Below, piece after piece: positions 31,435 to 41,644 of a DNA stretch of 64,000 nt. Position 1 is the stretch's first letter. Every line of letters starts with the position of its first letter. The notes below the pieces were generated by a model that made no database searches, was not told the origin of the DNA, and worked only from the letters and a program-made list of their open reading frames with translations. The stretch is from Pseudo-nitzschia pungens (lineage: Eukaryota; Bacillariophyta; Bacillariophyceae; Bacillariales; Bacillariaceae). The stretch lies in NCBI GenBank assembly GCA_037355855.1, contig CM074758.1, forward strand, positions 1,895,001 through 1,959,000, read 5' to 3'. The translations under genes and the position numbers were made by a program.

Positions 31435-33132
31435 CTATAATTCTATCAGATCCACAGCCATCTCGCAATTCTGAACAAACTTTCCGTTGTAGCGGGGACG
31501 ACTATCCGCAATTTTATTCCTTACGTCATGTTCCATCCGCTTTCTCCATATTCTCATCTGGCGTTTTACGTGGAACCTAGCAATGCGGTGCTTTCGTGCT
31601 TCCGGGAGGTACATTCCGATGCGCCCACCTTTGTTCAGCAACGTCGGTGGAAAGTTCGACTGGATGTTTGAATCCGATGTGGTCGTGCGACCATCGTTGT
31701 TTCTGATGGAAGGAAGTATCAGTTTTGTAGAGAGCTGTCCGTGAAGTTTTAGTCCCGGTTTATATACGAACTCATCCCATAAGTCCCGTTTTTCTCTGTA
31801 AGTCATGGTAGATGCGGCAGGAGACACGCTCGGTGCACATATACAGTTGATGACACCGGTCCTATCCGATGGATTGTTGCATTCGAAATTTGATGAAGTT
31901 CCCCCTGTTTCTTGAAGGACCAATGCTCCAGATCTCCACCAATCACGAAAATGTCGATCGAAGAACGAGAGACTGCTTTTGCCATTGGCGAATACAATGT
32001 TTCTAATGGTCGGGTTCTTCCGTACAAACTCTCGAATGTCGTTGGGTTTGTCGTTTTTGATCGAGTTGTCGAGAGATCCTTCGCGCTTGCAACTTGCGAT
32101 AATATCCCACAGAGCGAAACCATGCCGACACAGAATACTGACCTGATCCGTGTACGGAATGATGTGCGACTCGTCGTATCGGAGATCTGCGCAAAGCTTC
32201 AAGAACTCTCCATTTGTTTTTTCGCCAACGTCCCTCCGAAAACCAAGGCAGTCACCGGCTATCCACCAAAAAGCATTTGATGAGGTGGCAAAGTATTGAT
32301 TCTCGATGAGCGAGTTTCTTGCTGGATATGTTCCCAAAATCAGAGTATGGATAGGCGTGGTCGCATCGTATAGAGGCTGGAACGAAGAGGTTATCGCCGG
32401 TGCATTCACGTTGTTTGCATTGTCTCCGAATTCCAGCCTTCGTCGCTTTGGTAGACGTAAGAAGAGTGTTATTCCTTTTTTCAATTCTCCGTGATCGAAG
32501 TCCTCGCAGTCCCCATCTTCGTATTCGATATGGTAGTAAAAATCTTTGTCACTTCTCCCAGTCAAACTGAAGGAATTTTCTGAATGGTGAGCATGCTTGA
32601 TATCAGTTACTCGACCTACAAAAACACCCGCGACAAATTCCTTTGCTACATTGATACCCATGTATCGGCGAGGCGAACATCCCAAATCGAGTTTCGACTC
32701 TTTCTTTCGTTCAGCAGACGGTAGAGGAGTTACCAGCTGTGGTTTTGATTGTCGTTTTACCTCCGTTTGAAAAGTCTTCGATTTGACTGGCTCGCCGTCA
32801 AACGTTTTGCGATTGTCGCCTATCTCCTTGTCTTCCAATTCCACCGCTACATTAACACCCATGCATCGACGAGGCAAACTTCCCGAATCCAGTTTTGACT
32901 CTGACTTTTGTTCGGTATAGAGTAGAGGAGTGACCAGCTGTGACTCTTTTACCTCCGTTTGAAAAGAATTCGATTTGATCGGTGCGCCCTCGAATGTTTT
33001 TCGATTGTCGCCTATCTCCTCGTCTTCCCAGTCCACGGTGTATCCTTGCTCCCTATTCTCCCCGAAAAAAAAATCGATACTTTCTACCATGCGGCCGATT
33101 CTGAAGGAATGAGATTGAAAGTGTTTCTCCAT
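31435..33132 (-). CDS. HDG-family (UDG superfamily 6) DNA glycosylase with N-terminal extension
   Basis: Minus strand, single exon, 565 residues, ATG at 33132. Residues 260-460 match hypoxanthine/uracil DNA glycosylases of UDG family 6: HTLILGTYPARNS, NAFWWIAGD, RHGFALWDIIASCKREGSLDNSI and NIVFANGKSS. Typical members are about 170-200 residues and remove deaminated bases. The first 230 residues are unusual. Residues 36-98 and 99-166 are a tandem duplication (EIGDNRKTF, FQTEVK, LVTPL, ESKLD, PRR, MG, NVA in the same order), followed by VFVGRVTDIK and YYHIEYEDGDCEDFDHGEL, which looks like a Tudor/chromatin-reader type fold. A basic C-terminal tail follows the catalytic domain. The protein may be nuclear and chromatin-associated; that is inference. 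Confidence 0.8.
   Translation of the reverse strand: MEKHFQSHSFRIGRMVESIDFFFGENREQGYTVDWEDEEIGDNRKTFEGAPIKSNSFQTEVKESQLVTPLLYTEQKSESKLDSGSLPRRCMGVNVAVELEDKEIGDNRKTFDGEPVKSKTFQTEVKRQSKPQLVTPLPSAERKKESKLDLGCSPRRYMGINVAKEFVAGVFVGRVTDIKHAHHSENSFSLTGRSDKDFYYHIEYEDGDCEDFDHGELKKGITLFLRLPKRRRLEFGDNANNVNAPAITSSFQPLYDATTPIHTLILGTYPARNSLIENQYFATSSNAFWWIAGDCLGFRRDVGEKTNGEFLKLCADLRYDESHIIPYTDQVSILCRHGFALWDIIASCKREGSLDNSIKNDKPNDIREFVRKNPTIRNIVFANGKSSLSFFDRHFRDWWRSGALVLQETGGTSSNFECNNPSDRTGVINCICAPSVSPAASTMTYREKRDLWDEFVYKPGLKLHGQLSTKLILPSIRNNDGRTTTSDSNIQSNFPPTLLNKGGRIGMYLPEARKHRIARFHVKRQMRIWRKRMEHDVRNKIADSRPRYNGKFVQNCEMAVDLIEL
32635..33027 (-). repeat. Coding tandem duplication in the glycosylase N-terminus
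   Basis: Two adjacent units (32839-33027 and 32635-32838) encode alignable peptides of 63 and 68 residues. They differ at many positions, so the duplication is not recent. Confidence 0.75.
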
Positions 33133-33970
33133 TTGGTCATTTCCACCCTCACTTCTAAGCTGTCGGAAAGTTTTAAAAATTGCAGATATTGTTAGCTGAC
33201 AGCTTTTGACAGAAAGTCACCGAAACATCACAGAAAATGAATCCTGTAGAATAGGCTCCAAATTCGCAAGTGCCAATGCCTACGTAACAGAAACGACAAG
33301 CTTACAGTTGTCTTCCGGATAGGCGCTTGACGCATTGGTGATTCCGCGACTGGCTTTGGAGGTTCCATTTCGTGCAATATGCTTTTGTTCCCTGCTGGAC
33401 ACATTTGACAGCCACGAAGCAAGAGATATCTTTCATTTCTCCAATGCATCTCGAAATTTCGGCAAAAGCAAGTCTCCACAACCGACAACCATAAACGAAG
33501 TTACTGTGCGTTCGGCATTTCCAATATCCACCAATCACAAGCCAACGAACCTCTGGCGCGCCACATCCAATAGGATACACGTAAGATTAAAGATTACATA
33601 GCTTCTGTGCACGAGTGGGCAATTGGAATCAGTCGTGCTTGACTCCTCCGACTCATTTTTGTGACATGTACTTGCTCACAAAATCATCATAATCACAACT
33701 TATGGCGAAGTTCTACTAGGAAGATGGAAAATTCAGAGGACCACGAATGACGCGACGAACGCATTGACTTGTGCCGAATTTTCATGAGAACGTGCATGAA
33801 ATGAGTTTTAATTCTCCGACCCCGAAGTGCGCCTGCTGTGCGATTGTCGCTGTGTGGCCGATTCATTCATTCTTTCGTTCTTGAATGGGTTAAAAAGACA
33901 CTGGGAAGGTGAGGCTCACAATTATCGATAGCATCCAAGCGGAAAAACCTTCGTAACATCACCCACCAGG
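33133..33970. other. Divergent promoter region
   Basis: No gene. Holds the promoters of the glycosylase (minus) and ABC1 kinase (plus) genes. No motif stands out. Confidence 0.45.
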
Positions 33971-35775
33971 ATGTCATCATCTGCCCTTTATCGTATCGGC
34001 ACTCGTGCCGCAGCAACCCTGTTCACCGGTGGGGTTGGAACAGGAGCTTATCTCTACCAGACCGACGAAGGAGCGAGACGATCGATCGAGGCCTATTCGT
34101 CCTTTGCTCCGGTCATTCTGCACTATCGCTGGGCCGAATTGAAAGACAAGTACGTGGCGTCGATGTCGGAAGAAGACTGGGAAGAACTCGATGAGAAGTA
34201 TGCAAAGCCCACGGTTGCCAAGCTCGGAGAATTGCAGGGAATGTACGCTAAGTATGGGCAAACATCTGCCGGATTGACGAACACGCTGGGCGATGCGTGG
34301 ATTCGAGAGTTGAGGACTCTCGAAAACGAGATTCCACCCCGATCCGCAGAAACCGTCCGGAAGACAATCGAGGAAGAGACCAACCAAAAATTGGAAGAAA
34401 TATTTTCCGAATTCGATCCAAAACCACTCGGAAGTGCGTCTATCGGTCAGGTTCATCGAGCCGTTCTGAGAAAGAATGGTCAGGAAGTCGCTGTTAAGGT
34501 TCAATATCCTGAAGCACAAGAGTTGTTTACTGAGGACATCCATGCGATTCGAAAGATGTGCGAGTGGTTTGCACCGGAACAGGTCTGTACTCTCGACGCC
34601 CTAGAAAACCAGAACAAATCGGAACTCGACTATAACAACGAGGCAAACAATTTGTTGGAGATATCTCGTAACATGACGCGGCACGGATTTCAGCCGAAGG
34701 AAGCCCTCGTTCCACTCCCCATTACCGAGCTTACAACAAAGAGAATGCTGGTCATGGAACTCTTGCCGGGTCCGAAGCTAATCGATGGCATGCGGGCATT
34801 CTACGCGAAATGGGCAGCGGCACACGGAACGACTCTGAAGCGAATGGAAACGCAGGCGCGAAGAAAGATTGAAAAAGAAGGGATTCCCGACAAGTACGAC
34901 GGACCATCTGCCGCCCAAATTGCAACTTACCAACGCTGGGTACGGGTTAGGGATTCGATCGCCAATGTATTCATTGCGTTTTACAACAATTTTGTGCCAT
35001 CAGTAAGAAAAAACAATGCCAAGGATGGCAAGCTATCCTACCTCCGATCATCGATTCCACCCAACACACCCCGCATCGTTGATTCGCTGATGCGAGTTCA
35101 CGGTTATCAGCTATTGGTCGATGGTGTGTTCAACGCCGACCCACACGGAGGGAACTTTCTCCTGTTGCCGGATGGACGAATCGGCCTCATCGATTATGGT
35201 TCCACGAAAAGATTGTCGGAGAAGGAACGGATCACCGCGTGCGTCTTGTACGCAGCACTGGCGCGGAACGATAAAGAAATGCTTTGGACCATGGCCAAAA
35301 TGGGCGGATACAAATCGAAGTACATGAATCCCGACGTCCACAACAAACTCGTCAGGTTCGGTTTCGATTCGTGGGGGAAGGAGGTGACAGGTGGGAAAAA
35401 CGTTCAGCAGTTTATGGATGATCTAAAACGAGAGGACCCTTGGTATGAGACGCCGTAAGTAAACAGATGGCAGCTGAGGTAACTGAGAAGCGACAAAATT
35501 GTACGAAACCGTTTCTCTCACAGATGATAACTGTTCTGCTCGCCTTCCAATGATGTTTGCACAGGGATAATTTTGTTCTGGCTAGCTTCATGGCGGTACG
35601 GATGCGTTCTTTGACACTAGGAATGAACCATCCTGTGAAATGCTCTGAATGGTGGGGAGATATCGCAGAAAAGGAATTGGATAGAATGGGTCTGCCGTAT
35701 GAATCATGGGATTCTGAGCAACTCGAGAAATACAAGCCTGAACTCAACATTCAGAAATTTGATATGGGAGTGTAA
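33971..35775 (+). CDS. ABC1/UbiB (ADCK) family atypical kinase
   Basis: Exons 33971-35454 and 35565-35775 (GTAAGT/TGCACAG, 110 nt, phase 2), 564 residues. Family hallmarks in order: KYGQ (the KxGQ motif near residue 93), a glycine-rich loop with PLGSASIGQVHRA, VAVKVQYP with the ATP lysine, ELDYNNEANN, NADPHGGN catalytic loop and GLIDYGS metal-binding motif. Such proteins support coenzyme Q synthesis in mitochondria or prenylquinone metabolism in plastids, probably as ATPases. The N-terminus (RIGTRAAATLFTGGVGTGAYLY) is basic and short-hydrophobic, so mitochondrial targeting is likelier than plastid. An insertion of about 70 residues rich in K/R lies between the N-lobe and the catalytic loop. 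The second exon supplies the last 70 residues. Confidence 0.88.
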
Positions 35776-35938
35776 AGCAATTGTGTCGAATTTCAAAGCG
35801 TCTAACTATTCTTCAATATGCTGCAAACAATAGCACAATGATTATACGCTGCATAACGTTTCTTGTGGTAAGAATGCTTTACTTTCATGTATTCTAGAAA
35901 GTTAAATTAGATTAGCCCTTATTGATTATGAACACAGC

Positions 35939-38900
35939 TTATCCAAAGGATATTTTAGACTGCAATGAGGATATCGCGATGGCAAACGCCTGTACTGCTG
36001 TCAAAGGATATCGGAAATCCATGGTAAATGCGTGGCGTCCTTCAATTCTACCGAATTGAAGCATTATGTGATCTTGGTCGTTGCGATCACATAACTGGAA
36101 GTTTTTCACTGATGCCACACTAACTCGTCCTCCAAAGTTAAGGACAAAAGATCCAAGTTCAACATTCCACCATGGCGGTCTATTTTGCAATGTAAGAAGT
36201 CCATAGTCACCTGGTGGAGAGTACTCTTGCGTATCAGAAGCAAGTATTTCTGGATCGAAGAAGTTAGCTGGATTAGTCAATCGTCCATCCTCGTCCATGT
36301 TACCATCGATTTGCAAGCGCTTCAGATGATTCATCATGCGTTCGGTAGTTGAACAAGGATTGTGGTCTTCGCAGCAATTTTCCAAGTATCTCTTCCATTC
36401 CATTCCTACACCATCAGGATTAACCTTTGGAATACAAACGTCCATTATTCTCGGTCGACTCCCTAGCAAATTTGCGGTGTAAGTGATTGCTCCGTCTTCC
36501 CACTCAAAAAACAGGGATTGATGTTCGGGCTTCATCTGTTTTGACTCGCACGATTCAGCCGCGCTTACTTTCCTGTTTCTCCTAGGTGCGGCATCGCCTG
36601 ACCGTGATCGTCGCAACTTCAGGGGAGATAGATGGGTTTGGTGCGGTCCAGAAAGGTTTTCATCGTTGTGGTTTCTTCCTCTCAGAGATCGCCTTCCAAA
36701 ACGATTTCGTCTTCGGGACGAATCGGGTCGTCGACCACCATCGGAAAGCACCTCATCTTCCGAAGTCAAATCAGAAGTCATTTCACGTGAACTGCGGGGA
36801 GCACTCTTCGATTTTTTCACAGACGACTGAGACTTCCTCCTCATGGCTACAGGAAAGGGTGTAAAAATTTGGAATTCGGTCCCATAAAAGTTGCTCCCAA
36901 GACGAGCTAGCAAGCCAGAGAATTGCGATGAATAGGTCTGTGATCCAACACCATTCAGAGAGGGAGTTTTGGAATTGTCCACTCCGTTGACGCTCCTGTA
37001 ATGAAGATCAACGTCATCTTGTACTGGTAGGGTCAGGTAGTAACTATTTGTCCCTTTCTTGGGTACTGTCGCCGAATTCTCGGTGTGTTTGCGACAACGA
37101 GTTTTTGCCATCATCAAAACGGTATCTCGCCGCTTAGTTTTGTCGCTAGGGTGAATTTCGGGGTCGAGGAAGTCATTCATTGGGTCAGAAGGACGATGTC
37201 GAATGAAAAGACGGTATTCGTAAGTCGGAAAGAAGCGACCCTTCATGCTCTTTTTCGGACCTAATTTCACCCTCTCAATCTCACATTGAATAATTCCAAC
37301 TGCCTTGGGACATGGTTTTGTCAAGAATTCTTCGAAGCGAGATATTCTTGGCACTGCAGTATGTTTATCATAGTACTGGATGTTTGCAGTCTGTGGGAAG
37401 AATTCGTCCCAAAAATCCATAACGGTTTCATCAAAACCACAACTGTCATTGTTCGCAATGTGCCTTTCCAAACAAAGATGGTAAGCCGTGAAGCGTGCCT
37501 TCAAATACTGATTCAACTGCCGTCCAATGTTACCATCATCCCCCGCGCTCAAACTTTTGGACGATGCACTATAAACGTCCAAATCAATCTTGGAGAGTAA
37601 ACCACTATGAGATGTGACGTTTTGGGGCATTGTCTCCATTCCAGGAATCATTGCCACGGGAGAAGACGTTACTCTGGAACCGAGCGGAATCATTGAGGGA
37701 ATAGGTGGGACCATAGGTGGTGGTTGCAAGGCTGCTCCAGCTGCTGCCATTTCGTCTGCATTGTTCAAATTAGGAGGTTCCATGAGATTTGGGCGTGGAA
37801 AAACCATTTCTGATTCTAATTCACTGTCAGAGTCATCCGTGAAATTAGAACCTATAGATTCACCAGCATGCCTCACACCACTTGTTTCTTCGTCGCTTTC
37901 GATATTAATGCCGAACGACGGATGATGAAATGCAGGTAATAAGCCACTATTACCAGTTGTAGTACGATCCAAGCTACGGGCCCCGTTGCTTCGATATCGA
38001 TAGGTGTCTTCGAGAGGGCGAAAAGAGAAAGCCGGATGGAAGAAATCAGCCGATAGGCTAACCGGTGGAGTGGTCATCGAGCCTTCTCCATCATCGACTC
38101 CCGGTCGTCCCAAAAGATGTTGGTCCAACAAATGACGATGTACTTTCAGAGGGATATTGGGTGCCCGATAACGGTTGTCCGAAAATGAGTTCGAACGTGT
38201 AACGCCGCGGCGTGAAGAGGTTTCACGACCTACTGTATGCCATGGGTCCAAACCATTGTGCGCTCCTTCCATATTTGCTACGAAGTGAGGAATCGGCGCT
38301 GGCATAAACGGAGCCTGTGGTAACCCTTGACCATTATTTGTTCTTCGTCTCCAATTTGCCCTTCTAATTCTCTCTGCGTCGGACTCGTTCGTTTTTTGAT
38401 TCATATTGTACATAGCCTTTTCTTCCAAGTACGTCAAGTCCCCTTTTCCCGGACCCAAAATCAATTCTTCTCTCATTCTCAAATCATCGCGCTCGTTATA
38501 GAATGGATCGACCGCCGGGGAGCTTTCTGTAGATGATTCGGCAGTTTGCCGATCAGACGTGACGACACTATTGTCAACGCTATTATTTTGCTGATTCTGC
38601 GCCTGCTGCTCTTCCAGATGCTTTGCTTCAATCGACAATCTCCAGATCAAAGTATGGTACGAATGACCCAACGAATGAGGATAAATCGGAACACCCGCAC
38701 TGACATACAGAGCGCAGAGCTCTTTGGCATCAGCATGTTGTCCGCATTTCTGTAACACCGAATCATACAGTCCACCCAAAACCAACAACGAATGGAGTTC
38801 TTACGTGTAAGTATTATCTTCCAAGTATGCAATCGACAAGTGCACTGCCCTTAATTTGATTTCACTTACCCACGCCGTTACAACCTCGGTTGCACACCGA

Positions 38901-39802
38901 AAGCCATGCATTCGAACCCGACGAAAAATCTCTCTACAAATTTTGTTGCTCCCCTTGCTGCACTGGCCAAAGTTTCTCCACTCGATTGGCTCTAAATAGC
39001 ATGCTATACTGTGGAGTGAATCAATTGGCAACGATGAAAGTGAATACTTGTGAAGACTTCGGGTTGTCTTCAACTGTGTGGTCTGTTGCTGGGAACTTGA
39101 GTGACTAGCTGTTTCCATTGCAGCGGCGCCATATTTAGTCTTAGTGTTCTTTGAACGGGACAACGACACTTCTTTGTTGGATGATTTCGGACATTCTCCG
39201 CCATGTTCGAGTGGTTGTTTCTCTGACTCCGTGTTGTTTTGTGCTACATTTGAAGTAGTCGTTTTGGATGTGTCACCCGACGATTCTTTACTCTCTACAG
39301 ACGCCGCAATGATTTCAATGCCGGAGGATTTTGCTAACGTTTTCACATCTGCAATGATCGGCGTCTTCATTAAATACTCCGAGGTGATATCATGATTCGT
39401 TTCCGATTCTACTTTTCCTACAGCGTCCATAAGCTTTGACTCATCACCACCCACAACCGCGGCACTGATGGAATTCCTTTTCGTATCTGGGTCGAGATCG
39501 TTAGAATTTGCGGTATCGTTGTCTTCACCAGACTTTGCGTCGTGTAAAGTGTTTTCTGCAAGAGAAGTATCCCCTATCAACACCGGACTTGCGTCCTCGT
39601 TCACCTGAGATTCTGAGGTAGCAGATGTAACTCCAACACTGACCACATCGACATTATCAGTTTCCAAGCCACCAGCCACCTCACTGACGTTGGAAGTTGA
39701 CCCAGCATGCTCCAAGGTATCGTGAGCCTCGACAGCTTTTGACGGTGTGTCGCGATCAGGGACCATTGTCGCTGCGTGACCATCACCATCAACGGCTTCC
39801 AT
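35939..39802 (-). CDS. Very long Tubby-like F-box protein
   Basis: Minus-strand exons 39802-38870 and 38749-35939; 1247 residues. The 120-nt intron (GTAAGT/TTACAG) contains an in-frame TAA but is a multiple of three. Residues 1-250 are acidic and Ser/Thr-rich, without structure. An F-box lies at about 255-300 (LSSLPIDSLHSIACYLEPIEW), which would bind SKP1 in an SCF ubiquitin ligase. The C-terminal 450 residues are a tubby domain: GRFFPTYEYRLFIRH, YYLTLPVQ, LGSNFYGTEFQIF, ITYTANLLGSRPRIMDV, VELGSFVLNFGGRVS, VASVKNFQL, MLQFGRIEG, HAFTMDFRYPLTAVQAFAIA. It carries an insertion of about 100 basic, serine-rich residues. Tubby domains bind PI(4,5)P2. The usual plant TULP is about 400 residues, so the extra 500-residue disordered middle is distinctive. 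A membrane-tethered ubiquitin ligase adaptor is the likely role. Confidence 0.88.
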
Positions 39803-41440
39803 GATCTGAGTTTTCCAGTGACTTCCCGAAGACAGTGTTCGGACTGTCAACAGTGGTCCTGCTCTAATTGCTTGAAAAAATGGAACGAGGGTGGGCCACC
39901 TGGATCTCTGAGAAAAGCAAGGTGCTCAAAATAATATATTACTCGTCCACTATTTCGGCGAGGGGCAAGGTCGGGTACAGTAGTGATCATATGACTCACA
40001 TCCAGGATGAATTAAAAAAAAAGATGTGGTGTCGGTGTTGGTTACTCCCACCAATTCTGCTGGGACGGCGTAAAGGTATTACCCGGTACGAAAACAACTG
40101 CTGGTTGCAATGCACTCGTAGATTTGAGATTTGAGATCGTTACAATGGGACGGATAGTGTACTGTTGGTAGCGCAAGTACTTCTGCCGTACTCAGTACGT
40201 AACTGAATGAATCGTACGTAAGGTTACGATATTATGATACTAAAATTCCATTGCGGGTACACGTACCAGTAACCTTACATACACACACACAAGTAATCCT
40301 TACGACATCGCAATACAAACTGCTACCACAGCGTAGAGTTTCGTATTTAACTCGTGTAAATTTCATTATCAATCCCGCAAACGAGGCCCTGCTGAAAGAT
40401 TTTTTGCGAAGCTTATTACGAAGTAAGATTATTTATTGTACTGATGAAACTTTACGTACGGTAGTAACCTTACTCGTACTACAAACTGCACATGCACGGT
40501 TACGAAAAAAGGTACGCACCAATACGTCATAGGCGAAACCATGCTTGGGGACTACGATAACTACCCAGGCGTTAAGCGGCACCGACAGCATCGGTGCTGG
40601 CACCTGGACCTGCGCAAGTGCTTTGCTCAGGCATATTACTGTTCTAAAGTACAGGCAGAGCCTGTGAAGGCAAACAGACAGCTGAGTCCAATTTCGTAAG
40701 AATCCCAAACCAATCTACTAGTTTTCGCCTCCTCCAAGTCACATTCACGGCTCAGACCACTCGTATGGTAGGACTTTTTGACAGCTCTTGTTGCAGAATT
40801 GAACCAGATTCGCATGATGGATATTAGTCATGATTTTTTCAGCCGAAGGATTAGTAAGTAGTGTAAACCTTACTGAAAGAAACGCTCGATGTCTTAGTAC
40901 AGTCAATCAATCAATCAATCAAAAATAATCATGGTGGGACTGATTGCAGTCAAAACCCTGCTCTGAGTTATGTAGACTACATCGTGGAAAGATTACCGTA
41001 TTGATTGAATTTGTCCACACAGTTGTCAGAAGCTACTCATCCGAATACAACACTTCGAGATTCTTCATGTGCTTAAAAGATGATTCCAAAGCATGGTATC
41101 AGCGAAGCCTTACTTCGAAGCGGATGAGAACGAAGGAACTAAAAAAAGGTAGAACACCACAGCCCAGTTCAAAAATGTTTTTAACAAGAAAATCATAGGC
41201 ATCTTCAAAATAAAAAGGATAATAGCCCTTTTATAAAGCTCCTTTTTGACGCGACACAAATATTCCGTCCATCTACAACAACATCTTCATTTTTTTCATT
41301 TTTTGTTGATTAGAGATGATTCCACTAGTCTTCGTGTACCCATGGTACCTACGAATGATCGGTATCCATTCACCCGCCGTCCAGCATCATAAGCAGGTAG
41401 TATTGGTGTCATTCGTACCAGTATCAGAATCAATTATCGA
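39803..41440. other. Divergent promoter region with clustered motif
   Basis: No gene. Exact or near motif copies at 40218-40227 (GTAAGGTTAC), 40269-40278 and 40464-40473 (GTAACCTTAC) and 40863-40873 (GTAAACCTTAC) make this the densest cluster in the window. A CAATCAATCAATCAATCAA tract lies at about 40904-40922. The true first exon of the MATE gene may fall between 41316 and 41644. Confidence 0.45.
40218..40278. promoter_or_regulatory. Paired GTAAGGTTAC / GTAACCTTAC motifs
   Basis: Two inverted copies 41 bases apart in a divergent intergenic region. A third copy lies at 40464-40473. Role inferred only. Confidence 0.3.
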
Positions 41441-41644
41441 TTGCGACAATCGCAACGACAAGAACCGGAAGCATTGTTCCCTAAACTCGATAATGCCAAA
41501 AATCAACGTTGGTCGATTGCCCCATGGCAACTATCTCTGACGATCAAGGAAATCAAGAATTTGTGGGGTGCGTCGATTGACAACGAATTTACCACCTTCA
41601 ATGCACACCATTTTACGACCTTAAAAAGCGAGAGAGTGGCCGAA

